A stretch of 64,000 bases of DNA, taken from contig OX030957.1 of the NCBI GenBank assembly GCA_943735955.1, positions 13,213,517-13,277,516 on the forward strand, in the 5' to 3' direction. Numbering within the stretch: the stretch's first letter is position 1; every line of letters starts with the position of its first letter. The notes under the pieces are model-generated. The model worked only from the letters and a program-made list of their open reading frames with translations. It had not been told where the DNA came from and did not search any database. This document shows, one piece after another, positions 31,980 to 48,359 of this stretch. Position numbers and translations under genes: made by a program. Origin of the DNA: Piscicola geometra (Eukaryota; Annelida; Clitellata; Hirudinida; Piscicolidae).

Positions 31980-33325
31980 CCCATCCAAACAACGCCAATT
32001 TTTAAATGAATTTTTTTATTTCTTACCTGTTTATTTTATTTCTTATATGCTTGAAACTGACTGAGCGCTATTTGGTTTTCATTTAATATAAATTTACTGG
32101 AAGCGCACTAAACTTGAAAGTGTTATAGAAAGTATATGGGTTAATCCAGAATCCATAACAGACTTACGATTTGCAGTGTTTTACTTGTTTTTAAAAAGAA
32201 TGGAAAATCGTATCCAAGACTGGATCCATGAAATATATTCATAATAAATATTACGATATTATACTTTCTAGCTATTTTAAAGTTGAAAATAGGCTTAAAA
32301 CGCATGTCTTAAATTTCTTTTTAAAATAGTAAATATTTAGGTTTCTGTTTTAGTTAGTTCTATCCGGTTGGATTTGTTTAGTCATAGGCATATTTAAAAA
32401 CGTGTTTTTACTTTTCTCGATTTGAGAATACTCAATTTATATGAGTTTTTGGCTATTTTGTTTATTCCCACATTTTCTGTTTTGATTCTAGCGTCCCGTT
32501 GATCATTGCGATTTATTAAGCAACAAGTAAGTAATATAATTTCATTTTTTCTGAATATATTTCATGTGTATAGAAAGGCAAATGGGAAATATTGGGCTCG
32601 TATGTTTATTTTTTTTTAACTATATCATTATTTTATATCATGCACACCATGACGTTAACACAAAACGTCCCGATTCTCATGATACTAGTATTAGGTGTCA
32701 CGAATTTACAGTAGTATTTTAGTATTTTCATAATATTAATTGAGGAATACATTGAATGAAGAGTATTTTTACATAAGCATCGCGTAATAATATTTTTCAT
32801 GAAGCTTCTAAACTAGTAAATAACACTATTTGTCTCAATTTTCATAATGAGAGTCAGGACATTAATTAATTTTCGTGATCTGCTTGTTAATATATATTTT
32901 TTTACACAACTAGGTTTTTTTTTAATAATTAAAGTTTTAACGTTAAAAAGTAACAGAATATTAATTAAATTATTTTTAAAAACCATTTCATGAAGTAATA
33001 ATAGCTATTTCAGTGAAAAATAATAAGTTACGGAGGTTTAAATGGCCATCAAAAATTATTTTGATAAACTAAAAAGGCTGATTGTAACTGGTTGATTATC
33101 ATTTTTTGTGGTAATTTATAAAATAATTCATAGGAATGTAAAAAAAACTTCCAAACGATTGGAGTTTTGCGTGTGTTAATGACGTGGAAGCGTTCAACAT
33201 GCAAACACAAGATTCCCTGGTGAAAGATTATATAAAAAATAAAATCATAAAAATGGAAAAAAATAAATTAATGTAAATGGTAAAAATGAATTCATGAAAA
33301 TGTACTAAAATAAAATCATTAAAAT
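31980..33325. other. AT-rich intergenic DNA
   Basis: Poly-A/T-rich DNA with no supported gene; only short open frames. Confidence 0.45.
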
Positions 33326-33334
33326 TTTAAAAAA

Positions 33335-33605
33335 TGAAATTTTTTTAAGGTAAAAAAATGAAATTTTTTTAATGTAAAAAAATGAAATTTTTTTAATGTA
33401 AAAAAATGAAATTTTTTTAATGTAAAAAAATGAAATTTTTTTAATGTAAAAAAATGAAATTTTTTTCATGTAAAACATGAAATTTTTTTAATGTAAAAAA
33501 ATGAAATTTTTTTAATGTAAAAAAATGAAATTTTTTTAATGTAAAAAAATGAAATTTTTTTAATGTAAAAAAATGGAATTTTTTAAATGTAAAAAAATGA
33601 AATCA
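33335..33605 (+). repeat. 24-bp AT-only-type tandem repeat
   Basis: About 11 units of gtaaaaaaatgaaattt plus ttttaat (24 bp), with degenerate ~21-bp relatives to 33690. Each unit has A7 and T7 runs around TGAA, so single strands can fold back on themselves. Confidence 0.9.
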
Positions 33606-33689
33606 TTAAAATTTAAAAAAATGAAATTATTTAAATTTAAAAAAATGAAATGATTAAAATTTAAAAAAATGAAATTATATAAATGTAAA

Positions 33690-34267
33690 ATACCTTGGAT
33701 AATGTTCAACAATTTGTGAAAGTGACTTCAGAACTATGAATTTTGTTGATAACATTTCAATGGTGTAAACTCAGACAGTTCGCATAATCTTTTTGCTCAA
33801 ACCCTGCAAATTCGGCCATGTTGTCTTTTTTATTATAAACTCACCGATAAGAAAAAAGATTCAGTTGAATTTTCTATAACAGAAAGAATAGGTACATAAA
33901 AAGACTTTCAAAACCAGCCTGATCAACTTAAAAACCACTAAAACATTAAAAAAATTACAAAGATAATGGAAACCGTATCAGTGATAAAATCGATTTAATT
34001 TAAAGTTTAGAAACGTATTAGTCAAGCATGCTTCACAATAAAACCTCCTAAACCCTGGTTATCCTTGCAAGGTTTAGCTTTCCTAAAATATTGAAATGTC
34101 GAAACCAATCTTTAAATTTTCTTTTTGACATTTTGATAGACATCTTTTGAATAATATATTCTTCGTGTTCGTTTTGAAACTTATTTTTCGTTTTTGAAAG
34201 TAATAAGACTTATTAGTTCGAGATATATTTTCAATATCATTTCTCACTCGCTTCATCATTTCCCGTT
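33690..34267. other. AT-rich spacer
   Basis: No gene recognised between the tandem repeat and the 3' end of the LINE. Confidence 0.4.
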
Positions 34268-36960
34268 CAATCAATCAATCAATCAAATAGATTTCTATAG
34301 CGCTCTTTCTTCAAATTCAAGAGCGCTCGTAAATAAATTTGTCGAACAGATATGTCTTCAGATCCTTACGAAAAGTAAATAATGATTTAGACGTAGTTAA
34401 ATAAGGAGGTAATGAGTTCCAAATATATGGACCTGCATAATGGAAAGAACGTTTAGCAAAAGAGTTATTAATGGAAGGGATGAAATAATGATTTTGAGTG
34501 GATGATCTTAAATGACTTCTATGAGGGTGAGTTATTAATGATTTGAGGTATATTGGGGATACTGGGGAGTTTTTTAATTTAAACATAAAAACACAGATTT
34601 TAAATATAATCCTAAATTTGATGGGGAGCCAATGTAATAAGATGAGAGAGGGTGTAATGTGGTGATAAATAGGAGTACGGCTAACGACTCTAGCAGCATA
34701 ATTAAATACTTTATTTAATGGTTTTAAAGTAGTTTCAGGTAAATTATAGTAGAGTGAGTTACAATAGTCAATTCGAGATAAAACAAGTGCAGAGACTAAC
34801 ATCTTTAAAGAAGGGTCATCTAAGTAAGGTAATAATTGTCTGATACGTCTGAGATGAAAATAGCAAGATTTAGTGACTGATAGAATTTGGTTTGATAAGG
34901 TTAATTTTGAATCGAAAATAAATCCTAAGCTACGAATATGATTAGATGGAACAATAGTATGAGTGGCGAAATTACATGGGCCATTAATTAGTTTACCATT
35001 TTTATCAAAAAATATAAGTTCAAACTTTAGTGGATTTAATTTTAAAGACATTGAGCTAGACCAGTTTTCAATAGATAATAGACATGAAGATATAGACGAC
35101 ATAACAGTATTATATGATGATGTATCGAAGCTGACATATAACTGCGAATCGTCAGCATAGGATAGGGAGTTGAGAGAATGAGAGGAAATGATAGAAGATA
35201 ATTCAGAGACGTATAGAATAAAGAACAAAGGACCAAGAATAGAACCTTGAGGAACACCATATGAGTAAGTAGATGGGGTAGAGGTACAGTGATTTAAAGA
35301 AACATAAACAGATCTATTAGATAAATATGACTTAATCCATAAAAACGAAGAATCCTTAATATTGAACTTATTTTTTAGTAATAGTAGTAATAAAGAGTGG
35401 TCTACAGTGTCAAAAGCGGCCGAATAATCTAAACAAACAAGTATGGAAAATTTTTTGTTATCAAAGGCGTAAATAAGATCATTATAGAGTTTTAAGAGGG
35501 ATGATTCACAGTTATGACCTAAACGAAAACCAGATTGTGAATAAGGTATAAGGGAGTTAACATTTAAATATGAGTAGATTTGTTGATAGACTACCTTTTC
35601 TATTATTTTAGATATGAATGTTAGATTGGAAATAGGTCTATAGTTAGAAATTTGAGTAGGGTCTAATGAATTATTTTTTAAAGTAGGTATGATAACAGCA
35701 GCTTTATATAAAGTCGGAAATTTAGATGTAGAGAGAGACAGATTAACAATGAAAAGAATTATAGGGTTAAAAATATCAGACAATTCTTTAATCAAATAAG
35801 TTGGAATTATGTCAAGAGAACAGGTAGATGTAGACATGGAATTAATAATTAAAGACAGGTCAGGTAGAGAAATTGAAGAAAAACTGACAAAACTGAATTC
35901 ACTATTGTTAATATAATTATTAGGGCTAGGAATAGAGGTATTAGTGTTAAAATTAGACCTTATTGTTTCTACTTTACTTGCTATGTAATTATGATAATCT
36001 TGAGAAGAGAAAGATGAAGGAGGTGGAAGGTTTTTATTTAATAATTTAGAAAGTGACTGCCAACGATTCTTTGAAGAAGAAGCGTTGACTATAGAAATTC
36101 TAAAATAATTACAGTGCTTAGAGAATAATATAGATTTGTATTGGTTAAGAGAAGACAAGTAAAGGTTATAATTAAAGGAAGAACTATGAGTCCTAAACTT
36201 ACGCTCATGTCTACGTGCCACCCGTTTCAGAGTCGCGCATTCACTGTCGAACCACGGAGACCGTTTCGACAGCAGACGACATGAGCGCAATTTTAAAGGT
36301 AAAATGATATCAAGAATTGAAGAAATAGAATCATTAAAATATGTAAGAAACTCATCAACATCAGTGAAACCATTAAAACTAAAATATTTAAAAAGTAGAG
36401 TAAATTTGTCCTTATTAAATTTTTTCCAGTTTCTGCTATACGTTTTGATAGTAGTATTATTAAGGTTATTATTCAGATTATATTTGAAGTTAATTAGATA
36501 GTGATCAGAAGAGTGAAATTTGGTGGTAGATATATCAGATATTTTAGAAAGTGAAGAAGTTATTAAAAAATCAATAGTATTTCCAGATGAATGGGTTTGA
36601 GTAGATATATGTTGTGTTAAGTTGAAAGTATTGAGTATCTGGATGAATTTGGAAACATAGGTATCAGTGGGTTTATTATAATGAAGATTAAAGTCGCCTA
36701 GGATGAAGAAAGGAGTAGATAGGGAAAAGACATATTCAGTTAGGTTAGAGAACTCATCAATAAATTTAGAGATTGAGCCACTAGGAGGACGATATATGAG
36801 AATAATAATGAATTTGAGAAATTTGAAGCTACATATTAGGGTTTCAAAGGAGTTACTTTTAAAAGAAGTATCAAAGGAAGCAGAAAGTGAATTTTTATAT
36901 ACCAAGCAGAGACCACCATAAGATTTCCCATCTTTCCACCACTAACATGACAAAATGCTG
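34268..36960 (-). mobile_element. CR1/L2-group LINE, 5'-truncated, long intact frame
   Basis: Minus-strand frame of about 860 codons (36905-34317), open slightly further upstream. AP-endonuclease C-terminal half (GGLCLVYKN, IYRPPSGS, ILGDFNLHYN, SSDHYLI), then RT: NYRPISNLTFISKIIEKVV, SGFRLGHNCESSLL, LDYSAAFDTVDHSL, GVPQGSILGPLFFILYV, SLSYADDSQLYV. The 3' end is a short AAGAGCGCTATAGAAATC motif followed by (TTGA/ATTG)n (34268-34290), the microsatellite-type tail of CR1/L2 LINEs. The N-terminal endonuclease part is missing, so it is not self-sufficient, but the RT has no stops. Other copies: 53640-56935 and 44317-48310. Confidence 0.92.
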
Positions 36961-37245
36961 TCAAAAAATTGAGGAACTGCATTGCAACATAAAATAAGTC
37001 ATGTCAAATTTTTTTTCATGTGTATTTATTTGAAAAGTTTTTTCAACTTTATTTATGCCTACAGACTCCCAATGAACTATTAATTGCCATTACTCAGCCT
37101 TCATTTTCCCTTTTTCTCGCACGAGTGCTGAAAAAACTTTTTTTTCGATTTTTTTTATAAAAGTTAATAAATTGTATCTTTTTATTAAAGTATTTTTTAA
37201 ATTGCTCAAACAAAAATGTTCGGTTTTACTTCTTCATAACAGCAA

Positions 37246-37780
37246 GCTCTTTGTCAAGTAAATTTGTTGTGGTGCCTCTGTACGGAGAGAGACTGTGCTT
37301 GTGTTGGTGTGTGGGATTGTGGTGACGTGCTTGTCTGTGAACGTTTTTGTTTTTACAAATGGCGCAAATTTTTTTCTAAATTCTTTTGACGAGGCAAACT
37401 CTCGTAATTATTTTTGCAAGTTGTGTTTACGGGCTCTCATTGCTTTAGTATGTGCTCTAAACTCAAACTTAAGTAACCACCTTCTCTCAAACACCACCCA
37501 GCAGGAACCGACTGTCACTCCCGGATTCCACTCTAAATTGATTACCTTGACATTTCTGTTTTCAATGTAAATTATAGTTCTTTATAAACTAAAAATTTTC
37601 ACGTAAATAAAATTTTTTGAATTTAATGATAATAGTATTTTTTTATAAATTGACATTTTCCCTGTAAACAAAATCAGCTTTTTATTTAACACTGACGGAC
37701 GTGTATTTAGACTCAGAAACCGAAATACTAACTCTTTCATGACAGTTCTTGATGAAATTTCCAAGTATTGCATGTAACAT
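37246..37780 (+). repeat. 3' flank of MULE gene, direct copy 2
   Basis: Second copy of 27745-28190, starting at the final coding bases TTTGTCAAGTAA and carrying a ~100-bp AT-rich insertion near 37560-37660. No transposase precedes it. 36961-37245 is unremarkable AT-rich DNA. Confidence 0.85.
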
Positions 37781-38060
37781 TGTTACATTGTTGCATGTAA
37801 CATTGTTACATACAATAATTTAATAATATAATTTAATGAAGTGGCTGAAAGTTAAAGAAAAAACAACCCTAAACTAAATACAGATAATCCGGCTAAGGGA
37901 TATGTATTAAAAAGCAAATAAGCCTCAAACAAATGCAATGTTCACTCAAATTGATTCTTTATTTATTCAAGCTGTTATTTGCTTTTTGTTGAAATGTAAG
38001 GACTTAAACGCATGCAAAAGTCCATAAATACGTGGGAAACGATGAGGAAATTGTGGCAAG

Positions 38061-43446
<5,386 letters not shown>

Positions 43447-43483
43447 CCCAATTCTCCTCCTATTTGAGAAAAAATGGAATAAA

Positions 43484-44109
43484 CATTTCAAACTATAATA
43501 AACATTTTTAAACTATTTATTTGGTTGATGATTACTTTGTTAGCTTTTAGTATAATCCAGTTTATCTATTTGACGAATTTACAATAAACTATGCAAATTC
43601 TTTTAAATTTTTACTTTTCTGTAACTAAATAGTTAATTTTGAAACGTTTTGTAATGCTTGAAATTTTGCTACTTCATTTGAAGTAAATTCATCATAGAAG
43701 GTTTGCTTTGTTAAAATAGTGAGAGTATATAGGTGGGTTTATATTCATCAAGCTCTTTTCATGAGTATTTTATCACATTTCTCAAGATTATTAAAAATTA
43801 AATAAAATTCACTAATTTCAGAATATTTTCATTAAAAAATTCAATAATTTAAGATTATTTTCTTCACAAAGTTCACTAATTTCAGATTATTTCCTTAAAT
43901 GTTTCAAAAATTGCTTTATTTTACCGATTTAAATGGGTTTGTAGTTTTGAAAAGTAATTAATTTGGAATGCCAAATGTATTGAAGCATGAACCTAAATCT
44001 ATTCAGAAATATAGAAAATCCGTTTTTGAGTTAATATTATTTTTTAGATAAGCATATACAGATATGTAATCATAAACAATAACAATCGAGTCTTATTTAA
44101 ATGTAAATC
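43484..44109. other. Intergenic, after ACE
   Basis: AT-rich. At 43770-43900 there are loose ~45-bp repeats around ttcactaatttcagaatatt. No gene. Confidence 0.45.
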
Positions 44110-44316
44110 GCAGATGAGCTCTGCAGATGAAGGACAGACTGTCAGAACGAATCTTCTACACATGACTGTGTTTATGAAGAAGTGCCAAGGCCTCAAATTG
44201 AGCACCAATGCACAGCTTGCAAGCACCCACTGGCTACCTACTTCACAAGGCAGATGAGCTCTGCAGATGAAAGACAGACTGTCAGAACGAATCTTCTACA
44301 CATGACTGTGTTTATG
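44110..44316 (+). repeat. 67-bp direct repeat pair
   Basis: 44110-44176 and 44250-44316 are identical but for one base (gcagatgagctctgcagatg ... catgactgtgtttatg), offset 140 bp. The second copy joins directly to LINE sequence at 44317. Confidence 0.85.
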
Positions 44317-44860
44317 TCTATTATCTATTGAAAACTGGTCTAGCTCAATGTCTTTAAAATTGAATCACTAAAATTTGAACTTTAATTTTTGATTAAAATG
44401 GTAAACTAATTAATGATCCATCTAATTTTTCCTCTCATACTATTGTTCCATCTAATCATAGTCGTAGCTTAAAAAATAAGTTCAATATTAATGATTCTTC
44501 GGTTTTATGGATTAAGTCATATTTATCTAATAGATCTATTTATGTTTTTTTAAATCACTGTACCTCTAACCCATCTACTTACTCATATGGTGTTCCACAA
44601 GGTTCTATTCTTGGTCCTTTGTTCTTTATTCTATACGTCTCTGAACTATCTTCTATCATTTCATCTCATTCTCTCAACTCCCTAGCCTATACTGACGATT
44701 CGCAGTTATATGTCAGCTTCGATACATCATCATATAATACTGTTATGTCGTCTATGTCTTCATGTCTATTATCTATTGAAAACTGGTCTAGTTCAATGTC
44801 TTTAAAATTGAATCCACTAAAATTTGAACTTAAATTTTTTGATAAGAATGTTAAACTAAT
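44317..44860 (+). mobile_element. CR1/L2-group LINE copy 3, left part (rearranged)
   Basis: Begins with a piece from downstream of the YADD region (44317-44466, to gtcgtagctt), then jumps back to the segment before it (aaaaaataagttcaatatta), so a stretch is duplicated. The second segment carries SYGVPQGSILGPLFFILYV and SLAYTDDSQLYV, i.e. YADD changed to YTDD. It runs to 44860, where a hAT element interrupts. Dead copy. Confidence 0.85.
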
Positions 44861-47693
44861 CAGGGGCGGCGATCTGCGGAAAATCTTGGAGAGGTTCTCC
44901 CCAGGGTTGGAATCAAAGAACCGGTATCGTCCAATACAGTACAAGCGATACTATTTAGTATTGTTTGCTGTAGTGCAAATGATTTTTGCATAAACTATTA
45001 ATATTTGTATCACCAATCATTAAAAAAAAGTTTGATACTCAATTTAAAATACTTTTCTATTGCCACGATGAGCGATTTGAAGAAAAACAATAGCGATTTT
45101 AGTGCCTTTTTTTATTTTTCATCTATATAAATTCAATTAGAATTAGCCATCAACCCATCAAATAAATTTTATAAGATCTTGTTTTCAATTCATTTCTGAG
45201 TACAATAGTTTAAAAAAAGTACAAATAGATTAAAATTTGCCGAAGTTATAAACAAATATACATTGAGAGATTTTTTTGGCCCACAGTGTATATTTAGAAT
45301 CTAAATATACACTGTGGGCCATTTAGATAACATAAAATACCTTCTCTGCCTGTCCTCCTGCTCTCTCCCCACAGCTCGTTTACTCCTATTTCCAAAAAGA
45401 CCCTTTCGAATGTCTGATCTACTAGCAAATTCTTCTGCTAGTCTTTTCAAATCCAGACTGTCAAGTATATCCTGATGTGCATGACAAACGGCGAGTGAAT
45501 TCAAGCGAGGCTGTGTCATAGGTGCACGCAACCAAGTCTTAAGACGTCGCAAAGCACTAAAAGATCTTTCTGCAGTACATGACGTTATTGGACACACAAG
45601 CATCAATCTGACCAATATTTCAACCTGAGGAAACAGATGTCTGGCTTCCGCGATCATAGCTTGCATTATTTTTTGCGTTTGTGCTAAATTTCTGTATTCA
45701 TTCTGGTTTTAAACATAGCTAACTGTGAACAATGACCAGTTTCATTTAACTCACGATACTGCTTGCAAAGATCATGGTTCACTTCACCAGTTAGCAACAT
45801 TGTCTCCAGCTACAAGTATGAACGCAAACCAGGAGAATCTCGATTGAACCTTTCTGTGAGTTGCATGATTGCAATGTCTATGACAGCGTAATAGGCTGCT
45901 CGATAATGTTCCTCTGGTGTTGTTTCTACATAAGCAGGGTCCAGCTCACAATACTTTTGTGGCAGCTTTCGCACCCGAGGTACAGCAATCGGCTCGAGAT
46001 CATATGTCAAAACCATACTGTTGACATCTCTGAAAATGGAGTTAAACTGTTCATCTGATCGTAGGTGACGCAGTTCTTGCACAACTGAATCAGTCGCTGC
46101 AACCATTCCACTGACCTTGGCACTTGCGGATTGCAACGACTTGTTTAACTGTTCCAGAAGTGAAAAAACCAAAACAACTCCTTGAGGGCCAGTGCAATAG
46201 TGCCCTGTTGAAAAAAGGCCTCGAGTCTTTACAGCTGTTTCATCAGCAGTACCAATGGAAGCAAATGATTCCAAACTATCAAGTACCACTTCATAATGTT
46301 CAAGCACAGAAGACACTGTAGATAGTCATCTTGTAGGACAAAGAAGTTTTATACTATACTTTTTATTCAGTGGCTCATCAGCAAAGGCAATTATAAGAGA
46401 CACTAAAGCATCACTAAACTGCTTCTTGACCATCCCTGAACGATTGTAAAAAGCACCTAACTCTTGGACAAACTGAAGTGAATTGCTCACAAAGAGATTT
46501 GCGGCAGCTTTGTGCTGGGCAACAAGATTTGCACACTGTGCAGAACAGTGGAAAAACAATGCAAGCGGATTCTCATTGCTGATAGAAACGCCGTCATAAG
46601 TCTGTGGTCTTAGTTTTTCTATAGGTAGCCAAATTCTGATCAGAAAATCTTTTACTACAGCAGATATTGTTTTTCCGATCGTATCTGGTGGGCTGAATAA
46701 ACCAATAAACTGTTCATTGACATTCAGAGCTTCATCAACAAAACGAATTCATGTCGATTCCTGCTCTAAGCTTTTGCAGTCTTGTGTGCCGTCAACCACA
46801 ACACCAAACTGGCATGATTCGGCATTAACAGTGCACACTATGTTTTTAAAGATTGAATGAGCTAAAAGCCTCAGCATTTCTTTTTGGCAGTTATGCGATA
46901 TAAAACTTTTAGTTTGATTTAACCACAACTTTAGTTAATGTTCGAAGCCTTTTGGAATTCATTAACCTTGATTCATCTAAAAAATAGGAAAGGTCGATAT
47001 TGAAGTGGACTTCAGAATCCCCTATGAATATCGCCCATGCAAAATAAGTAACACAATATGAATGATTTTTTAAATAAAATCTGTCTGCTTGCAACAAGTG
47101 AACCGACATTTTCTGAAAAACGTCTTGAATGTCTGCTTGCGAAAATTGAAACAATATATTACAGAATAAAAATTCTGTTTCATGCTATGGTTGACGATTA
47201 TGCTTGTATTAAGATAGGAGTTGAGAAATTATTGTATTTGTAAAACTGAGAGAGGTCCATGTTAAGATGGACCCCAGGAACCCCCTAGCATCGCTGCCCA
47301 TACATACTCACAATGTATTACTGTATTTGCATTTTTTATGCTATGGTTGACGATTAGGCTCGTATCAAAATAAGAGTTGAGAACTGTGTATTTTTAAAAG
47401 AGTGAGGGGGTCCTTATAAAGGTGAACCCCAGGATCCCTCAGAATTCCCGCCTACGCCATAGAGATTAAAAAAACTAGGTGAAGGAGTATTTAAGTAAGC
47501 AAAGAATATTTATGTTTTAGACAGATATCACTATAACTACACATACTCACAATGTATTACTGTATAAACATCCACTTTTATGCCATGGTTGACGATTATA
47601 CTACTATCAAAATAGGAATTGTTGTATACAAAAAGGGGAAAAAAGTGGGGGAGGGGGTCCCTACTAAGGTGGACCCCAGGATCGCCGCCCATG
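44861..47693 (-). mobile_element. hAT transposon (decayed) inserted in the LINE
   Basis: Ends CAGGGGCGGCGATC (left) and, reversed, CATGGGCGGCGATC (right); flanked by 8-bp duplication aaactaat / aaacgaat. Minus-strand pieces of a transposase: 46559-46326 (FHCSAQCANLVAQHKAAANL), 46316-45810, and 45666-45301 with the hAT C-terminal dimerisation motif (TSCTAERSFSALRRLKTWLR, then LNSLAVCHAHQDI). Frames are broken by stops and shifts, so it is not autonomous. The right end is complicated: ggttgacgattatgctcgta-type blocks and GGTGGACCCCAGGA ends occur three times (47165-47310, 47335-47455, 47575-47693), indicating nested or tandem end fragments. ZMYM/ZBED-like hAT is my best guess at type. Confidence 0.85.
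45277..45321. repeat. 22-bp-arm perfect palindrome inside the hAT
   Basis: Left arm tggcccacagtgtatattta-ga (45277-45298), one-base spacer, exact inverted arm to 45321. The last codons of the transposase fragment run into it. Confidence 0.9.
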
Positions 47694-48310
47694 AAACGAA
47701 TTAATGATCCATGTAATTTTTCCACTCATACTATTGTTCCATCTAATCATATTCGTAGCTTGGGATTTATTTTTGACTAAAAATTAACCTTATCAAACCA
47801 AATTCTATCAGTTACTAAATCTTGCTATTTTCATCTCAGACGTATCAGACAACTATTACCTTACTTAGATGACCCTTCTTTAAAGAGGTTAGTCTCTGCA
47901 CTTGTTTTATCTCGAATTGACTATTGTAATTCACTCTATTATAATTTACCTGAAAGTACTTTAAAACCATTAAAGAAAGTATTTAATTATGCAGGTAGAG
48001 TCGTTAACCGTACTCCTATTTATCACCACATTACACCCACTTTCATCTTATTACATTGGCTCCCCATCAAATTTAGAATTATATTTAAAATCTGTGTTTT
48101 TATGTTTAAATTAAAAACTCCCCAGTATCCCCATTATACCTCAAGTCATTAATGTCTCACCCTCATAGATGTATTTAAGATCATCCACTCAAAATCATTA
48201 TTTCATCCCTTCCATTAATAACTCTTGCTAAACGTTCTTCCATTATGCAGGTCCATATGTTTGGAACTCATTACCTACCCATTTAACTTCTCGTAATTCT
48301 CTAATCATTT
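47694..48310 (+). mobile_element. CR1/L2-group LINE copy 3, right part
   Basis: Continues the LINE from aattaatgatccatgtaatttttcc through SCYFHLRRIRQLLPYLDDPS and the 3' coding region, with frameshifts. Ends around tcgtaattctctaatc without the usual (ATTG)n tail, apparently cut by the next element. Confidence 0.85.
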
Positions 48311-48359
48311 TTCCGATTTGGAATTCAGACGACCAACGTTTAAAAAAACATTTTCTCTT

